A stretch of 64,000 nt of DNA from UBA8199 sp964507045 (GCA_964507045.1 CAZDOO010000014.1:1-64000), one strand, 5' to 3'; shown: positions 47,469 to 55,422, numbered from the stretch's first letter. Program-made: numbers and translations. Notes: generated by a model from the letters alone, not told the origin.

Positions 47469-48122
47469 CTATTTCAGCAAGCCGAGCGTCACCGCCACGG
47501 CTTCCTGCCGGGTGGAGAGAATCTGGCGCAGTTCGTCCTGGGCTTTCTCCAACTCGGCTTCCTTGGCTTTGCGGGCGGCTCTTAACGCGGCGAGTTTGGA
47601 TTTGATCTCGGCTGCCGGGGCTTGGTTCTCGATTGCCTTGCGCAGGGCTTCCAACTCAGGACTGGCTTCGCGGCCTAACCCGCCGGGCCCACCGGGACCA
47701 TTCCGCATCCCGCCCGATCTTTGGGCATTGCCTGAGGACTGGCCGGAGGCACCTGGAGCATCTCCCGGAGGCGGACCAAAGCTATCCGGCCCCCCCTGCC
47801 CGCCCTCGGGAGGAGGTCCGCCCGAACCACCTTGGCCGCCCCGGCCTCCCGGACCGCCGAATCCGCCCGGACCGCCGCCCGCGCCGGCACTTCGGCGGGC
47901 TTCCATGACTTTATCAATGCGCTCCGAGATGGCTTTCCATTCGACGTCATCTTTCACCTCGAGCTGCTCGCGCATACGCTCCGCCATGCGCTGGCGCATT
48001 TGCTGCGGATCAAAGTTCCCCGGCTGTGGACGATCCTGCGGCTGAGCATTGCCTGTTCCGACAACCAACCAGGCGGCCGTTCCCAGCGCGCCGGTCACGA
48101 ATGATTTAATGTAGGTTCTCAT
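47469..48122 (-). CDS. Secreted Gly/Pro-rich protein with two helical domains
   Basis: A 217-residue hypothetical protein. Signal peptide (SFVTGALGTAAWLVVGTGNA, then QPQD). Residues ~37-75 are helical and charged (QQMRQRMAERMREQLEVKDD, then ISERIDKVMEARR). Residues ~78-150 are a Gly/Pro/Ser-rich linker with GGPGG-type repeats. Residues ~155-210 are a second charged, coiled-coil-like helix (LAALRAARKAKEAELEKAQD). Proteins of this layout recur in Verrucomicrobia, but I know of no assigned function. It is monocistronic as far as visible. Confidence 0.65.
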   Translation of the reverse strand: MRTYIKSFVTGALGTAAWLVVGTGNAQPQDRPQPGNFDPQQMRQRMAERMREQLEVKDDVEWKAISERIDKVMEARRSAGAGGGPGGFGGPGGRGGQGGSGGPPPEGGQGGPDSFGPPPGDAPGASGQSSGNAQRSGGMRNGPGGPGGLGREASPELEALRKAIENQAPAAEIKSKLAALRAARKAKEAELEKAQDELRQILSTRQEAVAVTLGLLK

Positions 48123-48382
48123 ACTGAAGGTCAGGATATACCAAGCCAGATTAAGGGAACATTAAGCAACTTGCCGGGAAGCCCGAATCATGGCGGCTCA
48201 GTTGGAGCAGGGTTACGCCCCCCCGGGAGCTGCCACCTGGCACACTCGGCGGATCTGATCCTTCCGGCAAGTCGGATTGCTTCTTGCTTTCATCTCACCC
48301 TGTATAGGTCCACAAAACGTGTTACTGGGGTAACAAGCCGTCCTTTCAATTCCAAGCCACGCCGAAGCCGGGCGAAAGCAGG

Positions 48383-48468
48383 TCAGGCGGCCCAGTCGGC
48401 GCAGAGGAGTTCGGCCTGGGCCAGAATGGTCTGGGTGGCCTGCTCCTGGCACCAGCGCACCGCCGTAT
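48383..48468 (-). pseudogene. Possible gene 3' fragment abutting a palindrome
   Basis: Within the 570-nt region 48123-48692, which holds no complete gene, the minus strand reads AVRWCQEQATQTILAQAELL, then CADWAA and a stop. It has coding-like composition but no start: its 5' side is the palindrome at 48470-48558. It may be the tail of a gene truncated at the repeat. The rest of the region shows no recognisable gene. Confidence 0.3.
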
Positions 48469-48469
48469 T

Positions 48470-48558
48470 CTCACCGTATACACACCGTATCCTCACCGTA
48501 GTACCTCTGCAAACTTTGCAGAGGTACTACGGTGAGGATACGGTGAGGATACGGTGAG
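48470..48558. repeat. Long palindrome built from 11-bp words
   Basis: 48483-48513 and 48515-48545 are perfect 31-bp inverted arms around a single central C; imperfect pairing continues about 13 bp further on each side. The right arm contains tandem 11-bp words (ACGGTGAGGAT, twice, then a partial third). Same architecture as the 88-bp palindrome at 12978-13065, but a different word. Confidence 0.85.
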
Positions 48559-48692
48559 GTGAGCCAGTAGAGAGGGGGTATTGTCCGGGTCTGAGCCTGA
48601 CCCGCATTCCGGGCCGCCCGGACCGGCCAATCCCGAAAGAATTGACGAATTCCTCGTTGGTGAGGGGGTGGCAGTGCCAGGAAACGCGCCGC

Positions 48693-49739
48693 TCAGCCGC
48701 CGCGCGCGCTCGGCCTGGGGCAGATCAGGCCGAGTTGCTCCCGCTCGACCCAGCCGCGGGTGCGGCTGGTGCGGATGAGGACATAATTGCCGCGGGCGCG
48801 GACCCAGCGGGCCGGCTCGCCGGCAGCCAGGCGCGTCACAGCCTGGGCTTCGAGCGTGGGCGTCAGGCGCAGGGGCGTGTCCTTTTGCAGGATAAAGCCG
48901 ATTCGGGAGCGGGTGTGGACGCCGATTTGCGCGGGCACGCTGAGCAGGAAGACCATCAGCCCGAGGGCGGCGACGGCCTGGTGCCAGGTTGCCTTGCGCT
49001 GCCGCAGAATGCCGGGCAGGGTGGCCATGCCAACGGCCAGCCAGAAGCTGACCCCGGCGATCCAGGCCCACCAGTTGACGGGCAGCCAGGTGGAGACGAC
49101 TTCATACCACGTCAGCTCGGGCGCTTCGAGCTGGGCGGTCTTGCGCGCGAAGCGGAGGTTCTGCCGCGCCGATTGGTTGAACGGATCCAGCCACAGGGCC
49201 TGTTCCCAGGCGAGGATGGCCGCGCCCGGCTGGCGGCTTTGCCACTCAGCGTTGCCGAGGTTCTGCAGCGCGCCGGAGGAAGGTTCAAGGGCGACGGATT
49301 CGCGAAAGGCCGCGGCAGCGCCGGGGTAGTCGCCTCCATGGTAAGCAGTCGCACCGGTCCGGAAAAGGGCATCCGCCGAAGCCGCGGAGAGGCTGCCCAG
49401 GGATGCCAGGAGGAGTATAGGAAGCAGAAATCCGAAGACCGAAGGCCGAAGACCGAAGGAAGACCGAAGGTCGAGGGCCGAAGTCCGAAAGGCGGGGCCC
49501 GAGGGGTGAGAGTCTCTCGGGCAAGCTTGTTCGCGCATGGAGACCCAGAGCCGGAGACGGAGAACATCCAACACCCAACATCCAACAACCAACATCCAAC
49601 ATTCAACATCCAAGATCCAAGATCCAACATCGGGCATCCAAGGGCCTTGCAGTGGGCGCGCATTGGATGTTGGGCGTTCGAGGTTGGATGTTGGATGTTG
49701 CTGGGATTCACGGCGAGGAGCGGGGGAGGGAGGATTCAT
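48693..49739 (-). CDS. batE: BatE-like TPR/SH3 protein, N-terminus invaded by short-word repeats
   Basis: Last gene of the bat operon. The conserved part (from about residue 120) has TPR units (FRTGATAYHGGDYPGAAAAF, GALQNLGNAEWQSRQPGAAI), two membrane segments (NWWAWIAGVSFWLAVGMATL and AVAALGLMVFLLSVPAQIG) and a C-terminal bacterial SH3 domain (TPLRLTPTLEAQAVTRLAAG). The ATG at 49739 overlaps the batD stop as ATGA and has GGAGG 7 nt upstream, so it is the expected start. The first ~110 codons then run through two repeat blocks before the real hydrophobic leader (LLPILLLASLGSLSAASA). An internal ATG at 49538 would skip the first block. Confidence 0.75.
   Translation of the reverse strand: MNPPSPAPRRESQQHPTSNLERPTSNARPLQGPWMPDVGSWILDVECWMLVVGCWVLDVLRLRLWVSMREQACPRDSHPSGPAFRTSALDLRSSFGLRPSVFGFLLPILLLASLGSLSAASADALFRTGATAYHGGDYPGAAAAFRESVALEPSSGALQNLGNAEWQSRQPGAAILAWEQALWLDPFNQSARQNLRFARKTAQLEAPELTWYEVVSTWLPVNWWAWIAGVSFWLAVGMATLPGILRQRKATWHQAVAALGLMVFLLSVPAQIGVHTRSRIGFILQKDTPLRLTPTLEAQAVTRLAAGEPARWVRARGNYVLIRTSRTRGWVEREQLGLICPRPSARGG
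49428..49492 (-). repeat. Short-word repeat (CCGAAGA/CCGAAGG words) within the batE 5' region
   Basis: Degenerate 7-8 bp words of the type GACCGAAGGCCGAA repeat about eight times, in frame within batE just before its hydrophobic leader. They encode LRSSFGLRPSVFGF-like residues. Confidence 0.7.
49561..49702. repeat. Inverted short-word repeat (CCAACAT words) at the batD-batE junction
   Basis: The left part 49561-49641 has tandem 7-bp CCAACAT/CCAAGAT words; the right part 49660-49702 has the reciprocal GGATGTTGG words, giving a long imperfect hairpin. It lies entirely inside batE if that gene starts at 49739, and encodes a Trp/Val/Leu-rich hydrophobic stretch on the minus strand. Confidence 0.8.
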
Positions 49740-51598
49740 AGTCTCGCCTCCAGTTGTTCGAGGACGCGCTCCAGGTCGGGCTGCAAGGGGAGCAATTCGG
49801 CGGCGCTGGCGCCGGCGGTGCTGAACGAGCTGGCATCGGTCACGGCGAAGAAGCGGCGCACGACCTCGCCGGCGCGGCCGGAGCGCTCGGGCTCGGGCAG
49901 CAGCGGCAGCACATCGCCGCCGACCAGCGCGCTGGGTTCCGCCGGGTAATGCGGGGCGCAGGCGGCGCGCATGGCGCTGACGGCCGCCGCGGCGAAACGG
50001 GGCGCATCCGCCGTCCGCGCCGCCTGGCGCAGGATGCGCCGCTGGCGGCGCAGCGCGCGCCGGGCGCGCCGGCGCAGGACCACGTCCGGGTGCGCTGCCA
50101 GGTAACGGCGGCGGCGGTCCCAGCTCAGCAGCCCGAGGAAGACGGCCGCCGGGGCCAGGTGCGCCAGGGGAAACCACGCCTGCTGTTGCGGCGGCACCAG
50201 GCTCGCCGCCGTCCGGCCGGGCGTGGCGGCCAGGCCGCTGAGGACAAGCTCGGGCTCCGGTTGACCGCCCAGCGAGCCGGCTTGCACCAGGCTGGCGAAG
50301 TCGCCCCGAATCGCGCCGGGGGTGATAATGACGGGGACCGGGGGGATCGTGAGGTCAGCGTAACGGCCGGCCCTGGGATCGTAGCAACTGAAAGGGATGG
50401 GAGGCGTGGTCTGCGCGGCTTCGTTGAGCGGGACCAGGGTGAAGGTGAAGGTCACCACGCCCTGGGGCTCGTTCGGCGGCGACGCGACGGGTTGGGCGGG
50501 CGCGAAGTCGGCGGAGCCGAAAACCTGCCAGTCGCGCGCCCGGGGCGCCGGCGGGGGAACCAGCCGGGCCAGCGGGGCGTCGCCGCGGTTGGTGATGGTC
50601 ACGGTGAGCTTGACCGGGTCGCCGACGCGCAGGACATTGGTGACCAGGCAAGGCGGGCCGACGTCGAAGCGGCCGATGGCGCCGGTGAAGCCCGGCAATT
50701 CGCCTTCGCGCGGCAGGGGCCGCACATCCAGTTCGATCGGTTCGGATTCGAGCAGCGTATATTGGGGCGGACCGCCCGGGATGGTAACCTGGCCGCTGAT
50801 CACAATCGGGCCGGAGAAACGGTTGCCCGCCGTGAACCCTTGCCCGAGGACAGAGAGCTTGCCGGTAGTGAGCGGCGTGAGGGTGGTCTCGTAGATGAAG
50901 ACGGGCACGTTGGCCCCGTGGTGCGGCATCATTTCGAAGCGCTGACGGGGAGCGGCGAGGTCCACCAGGAAGCCCTGTCCGCTGAATTGCGGCTGGCCCA
51001 GGCCCTGCACCACGCCCCCGGCCGCCGCCGGCAGGAGCAAGCGAGCCGTCACCGCCTGGCCGACGAACAGGTTCGTGGCAGGCAGGTCGAGAATGAGCTG
51101 CGCGGCGGGCGACGCCACGGCGGGCGGCGCGGCGACGACCGTCAGGCGCGCCGCCGGCACAGTGACCGGTTTGCCGTCCACCTTGACCACGAACGCCGGC
51201 ACGGTGAAGGAGCCGGTGCTGGCGGCGCGGACGCGGGTGTTGAAGGCGGCGCGGGGCTCGAAATGGGCACCGATGATCTGCAGCAGTTGGCCGTGGGCGC
51301 CGGGGCGCAGTTCGAGCTGGGGCGGGCCCGCGAGGTTGGTGGGCCATTCGATGGACTCTTCAAGGGCATTGAAGGCAACGCGGAGGAAGGACTGCTGGCC
51401 CGGGCGGACAATCGGCGGGTCGAAGGCGGCGGTGGCCGTGGTCACCGCCGGAACCTCGAGCTTGGGCTGCGAGATCATGAGGGACATCAGCGGGTCACGC
51501 GGCGGAGCGCCGGTGGGCTGGGCAGAGACAGCCGCGCAGAACATCCAACATCCAACCAGCAACCTCGAACATCCAAAGGCTATGCGGGGGGCGTTCAT
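49736..51598 (-). CDS. batD: BatD-like protein (oxygen-tolerance family)
   Basis: A 620-residue exported, membrane-anchored protein of the Bat complex. Beta-sandwich repeats cover residues ~30-420 (SFLRVAFNALEESIEWPTNL, VFIYETTLTPLTTGKLSVLG, GDPVKLTVTITNRGDAPLAR). A single membrane segment lies near residue 480 (AHLAPAAVFLGLLSWDRR), followed by a basic cytoplasmic domain (RRRARRALRRQRRILRQAAR). From the ATG at 51598 the signal peptide reads IAFGCSRLLVGCWMFCAAVS and is largely translated repeat sequence. An in-frame ATG at 51646, 20 nt after the batC stop, may be the original start. Its stop overlaps the batE start. Confidence 0.8.
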   Translation of the reverse strand: MNAPRIAFGCSRLLVGCWMFCAAVSAQPTGAPPRDPLMSLMISQPKLEVPAVTTATAAFDPPIVRPGQQSFLRVAFNALEESIEWPTNLAGPPQLELRPGAHGQLLQIIGAHFEPRAAFNTRVRAASTGSFTVPAFVVKVDGKPVTVPAARLTVVAAPPAVASPAAQLILDLPATNLFVGQAVTARLLLPAAAGGVVQGLGQPQFSGQGFLVDLAAPRQRFEMMPHHGANVPVFIYETTLTPLTTGKLSVLGQGFTAGNRFSGPIVISGQVTIPGGPPQYTLLESEPIELDVRPLPREGELPGFTGAIGRFDVGPPCLVTNVLRVGDPVKLTVTITNRGDAPLARLVPPPAPRARDWQVFGSADFAPAQPVASPPNEPQGVVTFTFTLVPLNEAAQTTPPIPFSCYDPRAGRYADLTIPPVPVIITPGAIRGDFASLVQAGSLGGQPEPELVLSGLAATPGRTAASLVPPQQQAWFPLAHLAPAAVFLGLLSWDRRRRYLAAHPDVVLRRRARRALRRQRRILRQAARTADAPRFAAAAVSAMRAACAPHYPAEPSALVGGDVLPLLPEPERSGRAGEVVRRFFAVTDASSFSTAGASAAELLPLQPDLERVLEQLEARL

Positions 51599-51636
51599 TG
51601 GATGTGGGACGTTCGATGTTGGTGGTTGGATGTTTC
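51539..51636. repeat. Inverted short-word repeat (CATCCAAC words) at the batC-batD junction
   Basis: The arm 51539-51580 (CATCCAACATCCAACCAGC-type words) is imperfectly complementary to 51594-51636, with a GC-rich loop of about 13 nt. It uses the same word class as the batD-batE repeat. The minus-strand reading of the left arm forms the hydrophobic part of the BatD signal peptide. Confidence 0.8.
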
Positions 51637-51666
51637 CGAGGCACATGAGCGCATTTGAGGCGGCGA

Positions 51667-52641
51667 CTACCAGGTGGGCCGCGAGCGATCGCGCGGTTCG
51701 GCGGCAGGGCCTTGACCCATGGGCAGCCGGCGTTCGGTATCGAGCTTGTACGCATCGAGGAGCCAGCCCGCTTGTTCCGGGGACAACTGCATTTCCTGGC
51801 CATCCTTCGAAGGGCCTTCCTCCTGGCCCGGTTTGGGCCCCAGGGGTTGTTCCTCTTCCTCCTCCTCGTCGCCCTCCGCGCCGGGCGGCATGTTGGGAGC
51901 GGGGATGCGGCCCTTGAGCTTCTTCATCGCCTCGCCCAGTTGCTGCTGCTTGCCGTCCATGCCGTTGCAGCACTGCTGCAGCTCGCGCAGGCTGTCCACG
52001 AGCCGGGCGATGCAGCGATCCACAACGTCGGCATTGTGCCGGGCGTCGGCGTCGGCGGGGTTCAGCTCGGCGGCGCTTTTGAAATCGCCCGCGGCGCGCT
52101 CCCAGCGGGCCAGGACCGCGCCATGCGCCTTGAGGGCGCGCTGGACCGCCTGGGTGGCGGCCCGCAGCTCCTTGCGCGCGCCGCGGCCGCGCAGGTAGGC
52201 GGCGACCAAGCGCTGCACGTCGTTGCCGGCCAGCGCCTCGTCCGCCTGGCCGATGGCGGCGTCAGCCTGCGCGGTGGCCGATTGGCCGCGAGTGACGGCG
52301 GGCTTGGCGGCGGGGCTCTTCTTCAGTTGCTCGACGCCCTGCCCGAACCGGACGAGGCCGAGGTTGTACAAGGCGGGCGGCTGGAGGCGTTCGTTCTGGC
52401 TGGCGAGGGCGGTCTCCAGCGAAGTCTCCGCCTCGCGCAGCTTGCCCGCGCCCAACTGCCGCGTGCCGGCATTGAAGAACTCCCGCGGGGTGGCGGGCGG
52501 CGGCGATTCGGAGGCAGCCAGAGCCGTCAGGGCCAATGTGACCAGGAGACAGGAAGCGCTGGGGCGTAGTGCGTGATGCGTGGGGCGTGGGGCGTGGTCT
52601 CCGGGCTGCGGGGCGAAGGTGGTTGTCAAAGACGGCTTCAT
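51667..52641 (-). CDS. batC: BatC-like TPR protein
   Basis: A 324-residue exported protein. TPR-like helices cover residues ~55-210 (FFNAGTRQLGAGKLREAETS, ALYNLGLVRFGQGVEQLKKS, DFKSAAELNPADADARHNAD). A helical segment (LVDSLRELQQCCNGMDGKQQ) is followed by a Glu-rich acidic stretch and a Pro-rich tail, as in BatC/Bacteroides aerotolerance proteins. The ATG at 52641 lies 7 nt after the batB stop. The leader is odd: an n-region, then ~20 repeat-encoded residues (GDHAPRPTHHALRPSAS), then the hydrophobic core CLLVTLALTALAAS. Confidence 0.75.
   Translation of the reverse strand: MKPSLTTTFAPQPGDHAPRPTHHALRPSASCLLVTLALTALAASESPPPATPREFFNAGTRQLGAGKLREAETSLETALASQNERLQPPALYNLGLVRFGQGVEQLKKSPAAKPAVTRGQSATAQADAAIGQADEALAGNDVQRLVAAYLRGRGARKELRAATQAVQRALKAHGAVLARWERAAGDFKSAAELNPADADARHNADVVDRCIARLVDSLRELQQCCNGMDGKQQQLGEAMKKLKGRIPAPNMPPGAEGDEEEEEEQPLGPKPGQEEGPSKDGQEMQLSPEQAGWLLDAYKLDTERRLPMGQGPAAEPRDRSRPTW
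52561..52598 (-). repeat. Short-word tandem repeat (GCGTGGG words) inside the batC leader
   Basis: Words of the type GTGCGTGATGCGTGGGGCGTGGGGCG sit between the batC start codon and its hydrophobic leader, in frame, encoding HAPRPTHHAL-like residues. No second arm is evident, so this copy is tandem rather than palindromic. Confidence 0.65.
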
Positions 52642-52648
52642 ACACCGG

Positions 52649-53677
52649 TCAGGAGACACTGTCGCGCAGGCGGCGCCGGGTGCCAATCAAAGATTCGGCC
52701 ACGAGCAGGACCAGCACGCCCGCGAGCGGCCAGTGAAAGCGATCCACACCCAGTTTGCGCGCCGGGGCCGAACCGGGGCCGAAGCTGGCCGAGTCGAGCG
52801 CGAGCCGGACTTTGGCCAGGCCTTCGCCCAGCGGGCCGAGCGGGTAGTAGGCGCCATGAGTCGCCTGGGCGATGCCGCGCAGAGTCGCTTCGTCGAGCCG
52901 GCTGCGGACGAATTCGCCGCGGCTGTCGCGCTCGAGGTCCGGCTTGCCTTGCTCGTTCAGGACTTGAATCTCCGTGCCTGCCGCGGTGCCGACGCCCAGC
53001 GTAAAGACCACGAGCCCTTGCTTCGCCAGCGTTTGGGCAGCGCGGACGCCGCCCTTTTCGAGGTCCTCGCCGTCGCTGAAGAGCACGCACAGCTTGGGCC
53101 GCTGGGTCTTGTCCATGGCGCGGCAAGCTTCGTCGAGCGCGCGGCCGAGGTCCGTGCCGGGCACCGGGATGGTCTTGTCGTCAATGGCCGTGAGCGCGTC
53201 CTGGAAGGCGCCGTAGTCGAAGGTCAAGGGGCATTGGAGGAAGGCCTGGCCAGCGCAAGCGACGAGCCCGACGCGGCCATGCCCGCGGTGTTGCACGTAG
53301 TCGAGGATGGCCAGCTTGGCGCGCTGCAAGCGGCTGGGGGCGACGTCGCCCGCCAGCATGCTGCGCGAGCAGTCGAGGATGAAGAGGGTGTCCTGGCCGT
53401 AGAGGTGGCTGATCTCGGCTTGCTCCCCCCACTGGGGCCGCGCCAGGGCGAGGCCGGCGCCCGCCACGGCCAGGAGGAGCAAAGCGTGCTTGAGCGCGCG
53501 GCGGGCGGGGCTGTGGGAGCGGGTCAGCTCGGCGACGAACTCCGGGGCGGCGAGCTGCGCGAGCTGCCGGCGCCGCGCCCAAGCCGAGTAGCGTTGGAGG
53601 GCGGCCAGCAGCAGCGGGGCCAGCACGGCCAGCCAGAGCCAGCGCGGCTCGGCGAAATGCGGGTTGCTGAAGTCCAT
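52649..53677 (-). CDS. batB: BatB-like VWA-domain membrane protein
   Basis: A 342-residue protein with two N-terminal membrane segments (WLWLAVLAPLLLAALQRY and ALLLLAVAGAGLALAR), a von Willebrand A domain with an intact MIDAS (FILDCSRSML as DxSxS, PVPGTDLGRAL, VLFSDGEDL), and a C-terminal membrane segment (WPLAGVLVLLVAESLI). It probably assembles with BatA in the membrane. The ATG at 53677 overlaps the batA stop by one base (TGATG), indicating coupling. Confidence 0.88.
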   Translation of the reverse strand: MDFSNPHFAEPRWLWLAVLAPLLLAALQRYSAWARRRQLAQLAAPEFVAELTRSHSPARRALKHALLLLAVAGAGLALARPQWGEQAEISHLYGQDTLFILDCSRSMLAGDVAPSRLQRAKLAILDYVQHRGHGRVGLVACAGQAFLQCPLTFDYGAFQDALTAIDDKTIPVPGTDLGRALDEACRAMDKTQRPKLCVLFSDGEDLEKGGVRAAQTLAKQGLVVFTLGVGTAAGTEIQVLNEQGKPDLERDSRGEFVRSRLDEATLRGIAQATHGAYYPLGPLGEGLAKVRLALDSASFGPGSAPARKLGVDRFHWPLAGVLVLLVAESLIGTRRRLRDSVS

Positions 53678-54717
53678 CACGGTATCCTCCGCAGGCGCGT
53701 GTTGGCCAGGATCAGCTCCAGGGCCAGCAGGCCACAGGCCGCCAGCAGGGGCCAATGGTAGAGCGGCCGGTAGGTGGTGAAGCGCCGGAGCTTGATCTCG
53801 GTCTTCTCCAGGTGGTCAATCTCGTTGTAGATGCGCTGCAGCTCGCGGCGGTTGGTGGCGCGGTAGAACTTGCCGCGGGAGAGCGCGGACATCTTGCCCA
53901 GGACATCATAGTTGGCGGGCTGCAAGGTCATGCCCGGCCGGATGTTGCCGTTGGCGTCCAGCTCCAGCTTGCCGGTGCTCGGGTCGAACAGCGGCAACAT
54001 GCAGGGCTGCTCAATGCCGATGCCGATGGTATAGACTTTCACGCCCAGCGCGGCGGCGAGCTGCGCGGCGGGCACGGGATCAATCTCGCCCTTGTTGTTA
54101 TCCCCATCGGTCAGGAGAATGATGATGCGGCTTTTGCTGTCCTTGAGGCTCTTGAGGCGCTTGGCGCCGGCGGCGGTGGCGTCGCCGATGGCGGTGCCCA
54201 GGTCGCGGATGAGGCCCACGTGCAGGCGGTGGAGGTTCTCGATGAGCCAGTGGTGGTTGAGCGTCAGCGGGCTGGCGAGATACGGCACGGCGGAGAAGAC
54301 GATCAGCCCCAGGCGGTCGTTGGCGCGTTTGCGGATGAAGTCCTCGAGCACTTGCGAGGCGATGTCGAAACGCGAGACCCGCTCGCTCGGGGCGCCCATG
54401 TCCAGCGCCATCATGGACCACGACAGATCGAGCACGAGCAGGATGTCAACGCCGCTGGCCTGGGTCTCGGTGTGGTCGTTAGCGAAGCGGGGGCCGGCCA
54501 GGGCGACGATGCACAAGGCGACGGTGAGGAGGCGCAAGAAGACGAGCAGGCGGCCGGCGGCGGCGCGCGCCGTGGCGCCGGCGGCGCGGGCGATGTCGGC
54601 GCTGGGGAAGCGCAAGGCGGCGAGCTTGCCGCTGCGCCCGCGCAGGAAGGCGTAGATCGGCAGCAGGGCCAGCAGGCCGAGCAGCCAGGGATATTGGAAT
54701 TCCAGGTTGCCGGTCAT
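53677..54717 (-). CDS. batA: BatA-like VWA-domain membrane protein
   Basis: A 346-residue protein. N-terminal segment YPWLLGLLALLPIYAFLRGR and a second at FLRLLTVALCIVALAGPRFA. The VWA domain has a complete MIDAS: LLVLDLSWSMMALD, IRDLGTAIGDA and ILLTDGDNNKGE. The C-terminal anchor is WPLLAACGLLALELILANT. BatA/BatB-type proteins work with MoxR ATPases, likely as metal-binding chaperones at the membrane. The ATG at 54717 is 4 nt after the previous stop. Confidence 0.88.
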   Translation of the reverse strand: MTGNLEFQYPWLLGLLALLPIYAFLRGRSGKLAALRFPSADIARAAGATARAAAGRLLVFLRLLTVALCIVALAGPRFANDHTETQASGVDILLVLDLSWSMMALDMGAPSERVSRFDIASQVLEDFIRKRANDRLGLIVFSAVPYLASPLTLNHHWLIENLHRLHVGLIRDLGTAIGDATAAGAKRLKSLKDSKSRIIILLTDGDNNKGEIDPVPAAQLAAALGVKVYTIGIGIEQPCMLPLFDPSTGKLELDANGNIRPGMTLQPANYDVLGKMSALSRGKFYRATNRRELQRIYNEIDHLEKTEIKLRRFTTYRPLYHWPLLAACGLLALELILANTRLRRIP

Positions 54718-54721
54718 GGGC

Positions 54722-55420
54722 TCAGGTCGCGGCTTTGCCGGTGGCGGGCTGGGCTTGAGCGGCTTGGCGCAACTGGGCGCGGCGAGCATCCGCCAACTCG
54801 ATAAGCTTCAGCGCTTGCGGCACTGCGCTGAGCGGCGGGGCGGGCGCCGGCGGGGAGAACTTGCGCTGGTCACACTGGCGCAGGAAGTCGCTGAGCGCTC
54901 CCGCGAGCTCGGGGCCGATGGGGGCATGGCTGGCCATAGCGCGGCAGAATTCAGCCGTCGTCAGCTCTTCGGGCGGCAGCTCGAAGGCCGCGGTGACATA
55001 ATGACGCAGCACTTGCGAGACGCGGCTCAGCAGCCGGCCGTCTTCCGGCTGCCGGCGCAGGTGTTCGAGCGCCTGGCGGGCTTGCACCTCCGGCGGCACG
55101 CTGAGCGGCGGCCGGGGGCGCAGGAGATACCAGGCGGCCACGCCCGCCAGCGCCAGCACGAGCACCCCGGACGCGATGACGCCGAAGCCGTACTGCTCCC
55201 AGAAGGCCGGCGGCAGCTCGGCATGGGGCGGGCGCAGGGGCGGGATATCCTCCAGGCCCGGAGTGTTGGTGGCGGCGGCGAGGACAGGGAATGAAGAATG
55301 AAGAATGAAGAACGAAGAATAGAGAAGGACCAGGGAACGGGAACGAAGACCAGATAGAGACAGGCGGTGGGGTGCGGCCAGCACCTTCTTCCTTCTTCCT
55401 TCTTCCTTCTTCATTCCCAT
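54722..55420 (-). CDS. DUF4381-like membrane protein with repeat-derived signal peptide
   Basis: A 232-residue protein between the DUF58 and batA genes, the usual place of DUF4381 in MoxR operons. One membrane segment (YGFGVIASGVLVLALAGVAA, about residues 78-98) is followed by a soluble helical domain (QARQALEHLRRQPEDGRLLS, SQVLRHYVTAAFELPPEELT). The N-terminal ~45 codons coincide with the two arms of an inverted repeat: one arm gives MKKEEGRRKK and the other gives LLYSSFFILHSSF, which serves as the hydrophobic core of the predicted signal peptide. The ATG at 55420 follows an AGAGG-type site. Confidence 0.7.
   Translation of the reverse strand: MGMKKEEGRRKKVLAAPHRLSLSGLRSRSLVLLYSSFFILHSSFPVLAAATNTPGLEDIPPLRPPHAELPPAFWEQYGFGVIASGVLVLALAGVAAWYLLRPRPPLSVPPEVQARQALEHLRRQPEDGRLLSRVSQVLRHYVTAAFELPPEELTTAEFCRAMASHAPIGPELAGALSDFLRQCDQRKFSPPAPAPPLSAVPQALKLIELADARRAQLRQAAQAQPATGKAAT
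55287..55419. repeat. Inverted short-word repeat (GAAGAAT/GAAGAAG words) at the DUF58-DUF4381 junction
   Basis: 55287-55325 holds 7-bp GAAGAAT-type tandem words and 55383-55419 holds TTCTTCC-type words that are their imperfect reverse complement, with a ~57-nt spacer. Both arms are within the coding sequence of the DUF4381-like gene. Confidence 0.8.
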
Positions 55421-55422
55421 CT

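Noticed and set aside
49561..49702. Reading the CCAACAT repeats as a real HPTSN-type peptide gene
   Set aside because: The plus-strand peptides only restate the 7-bp words; no start context. Only the minus-strand reading within batE is linked to a real gene.
49754..51658. 634-codon open frame on the plus strand
   Set aside because: It lies opposite batD, with Arg/Gly/Ala-rich translation and no domain; a GC-driven shadow.
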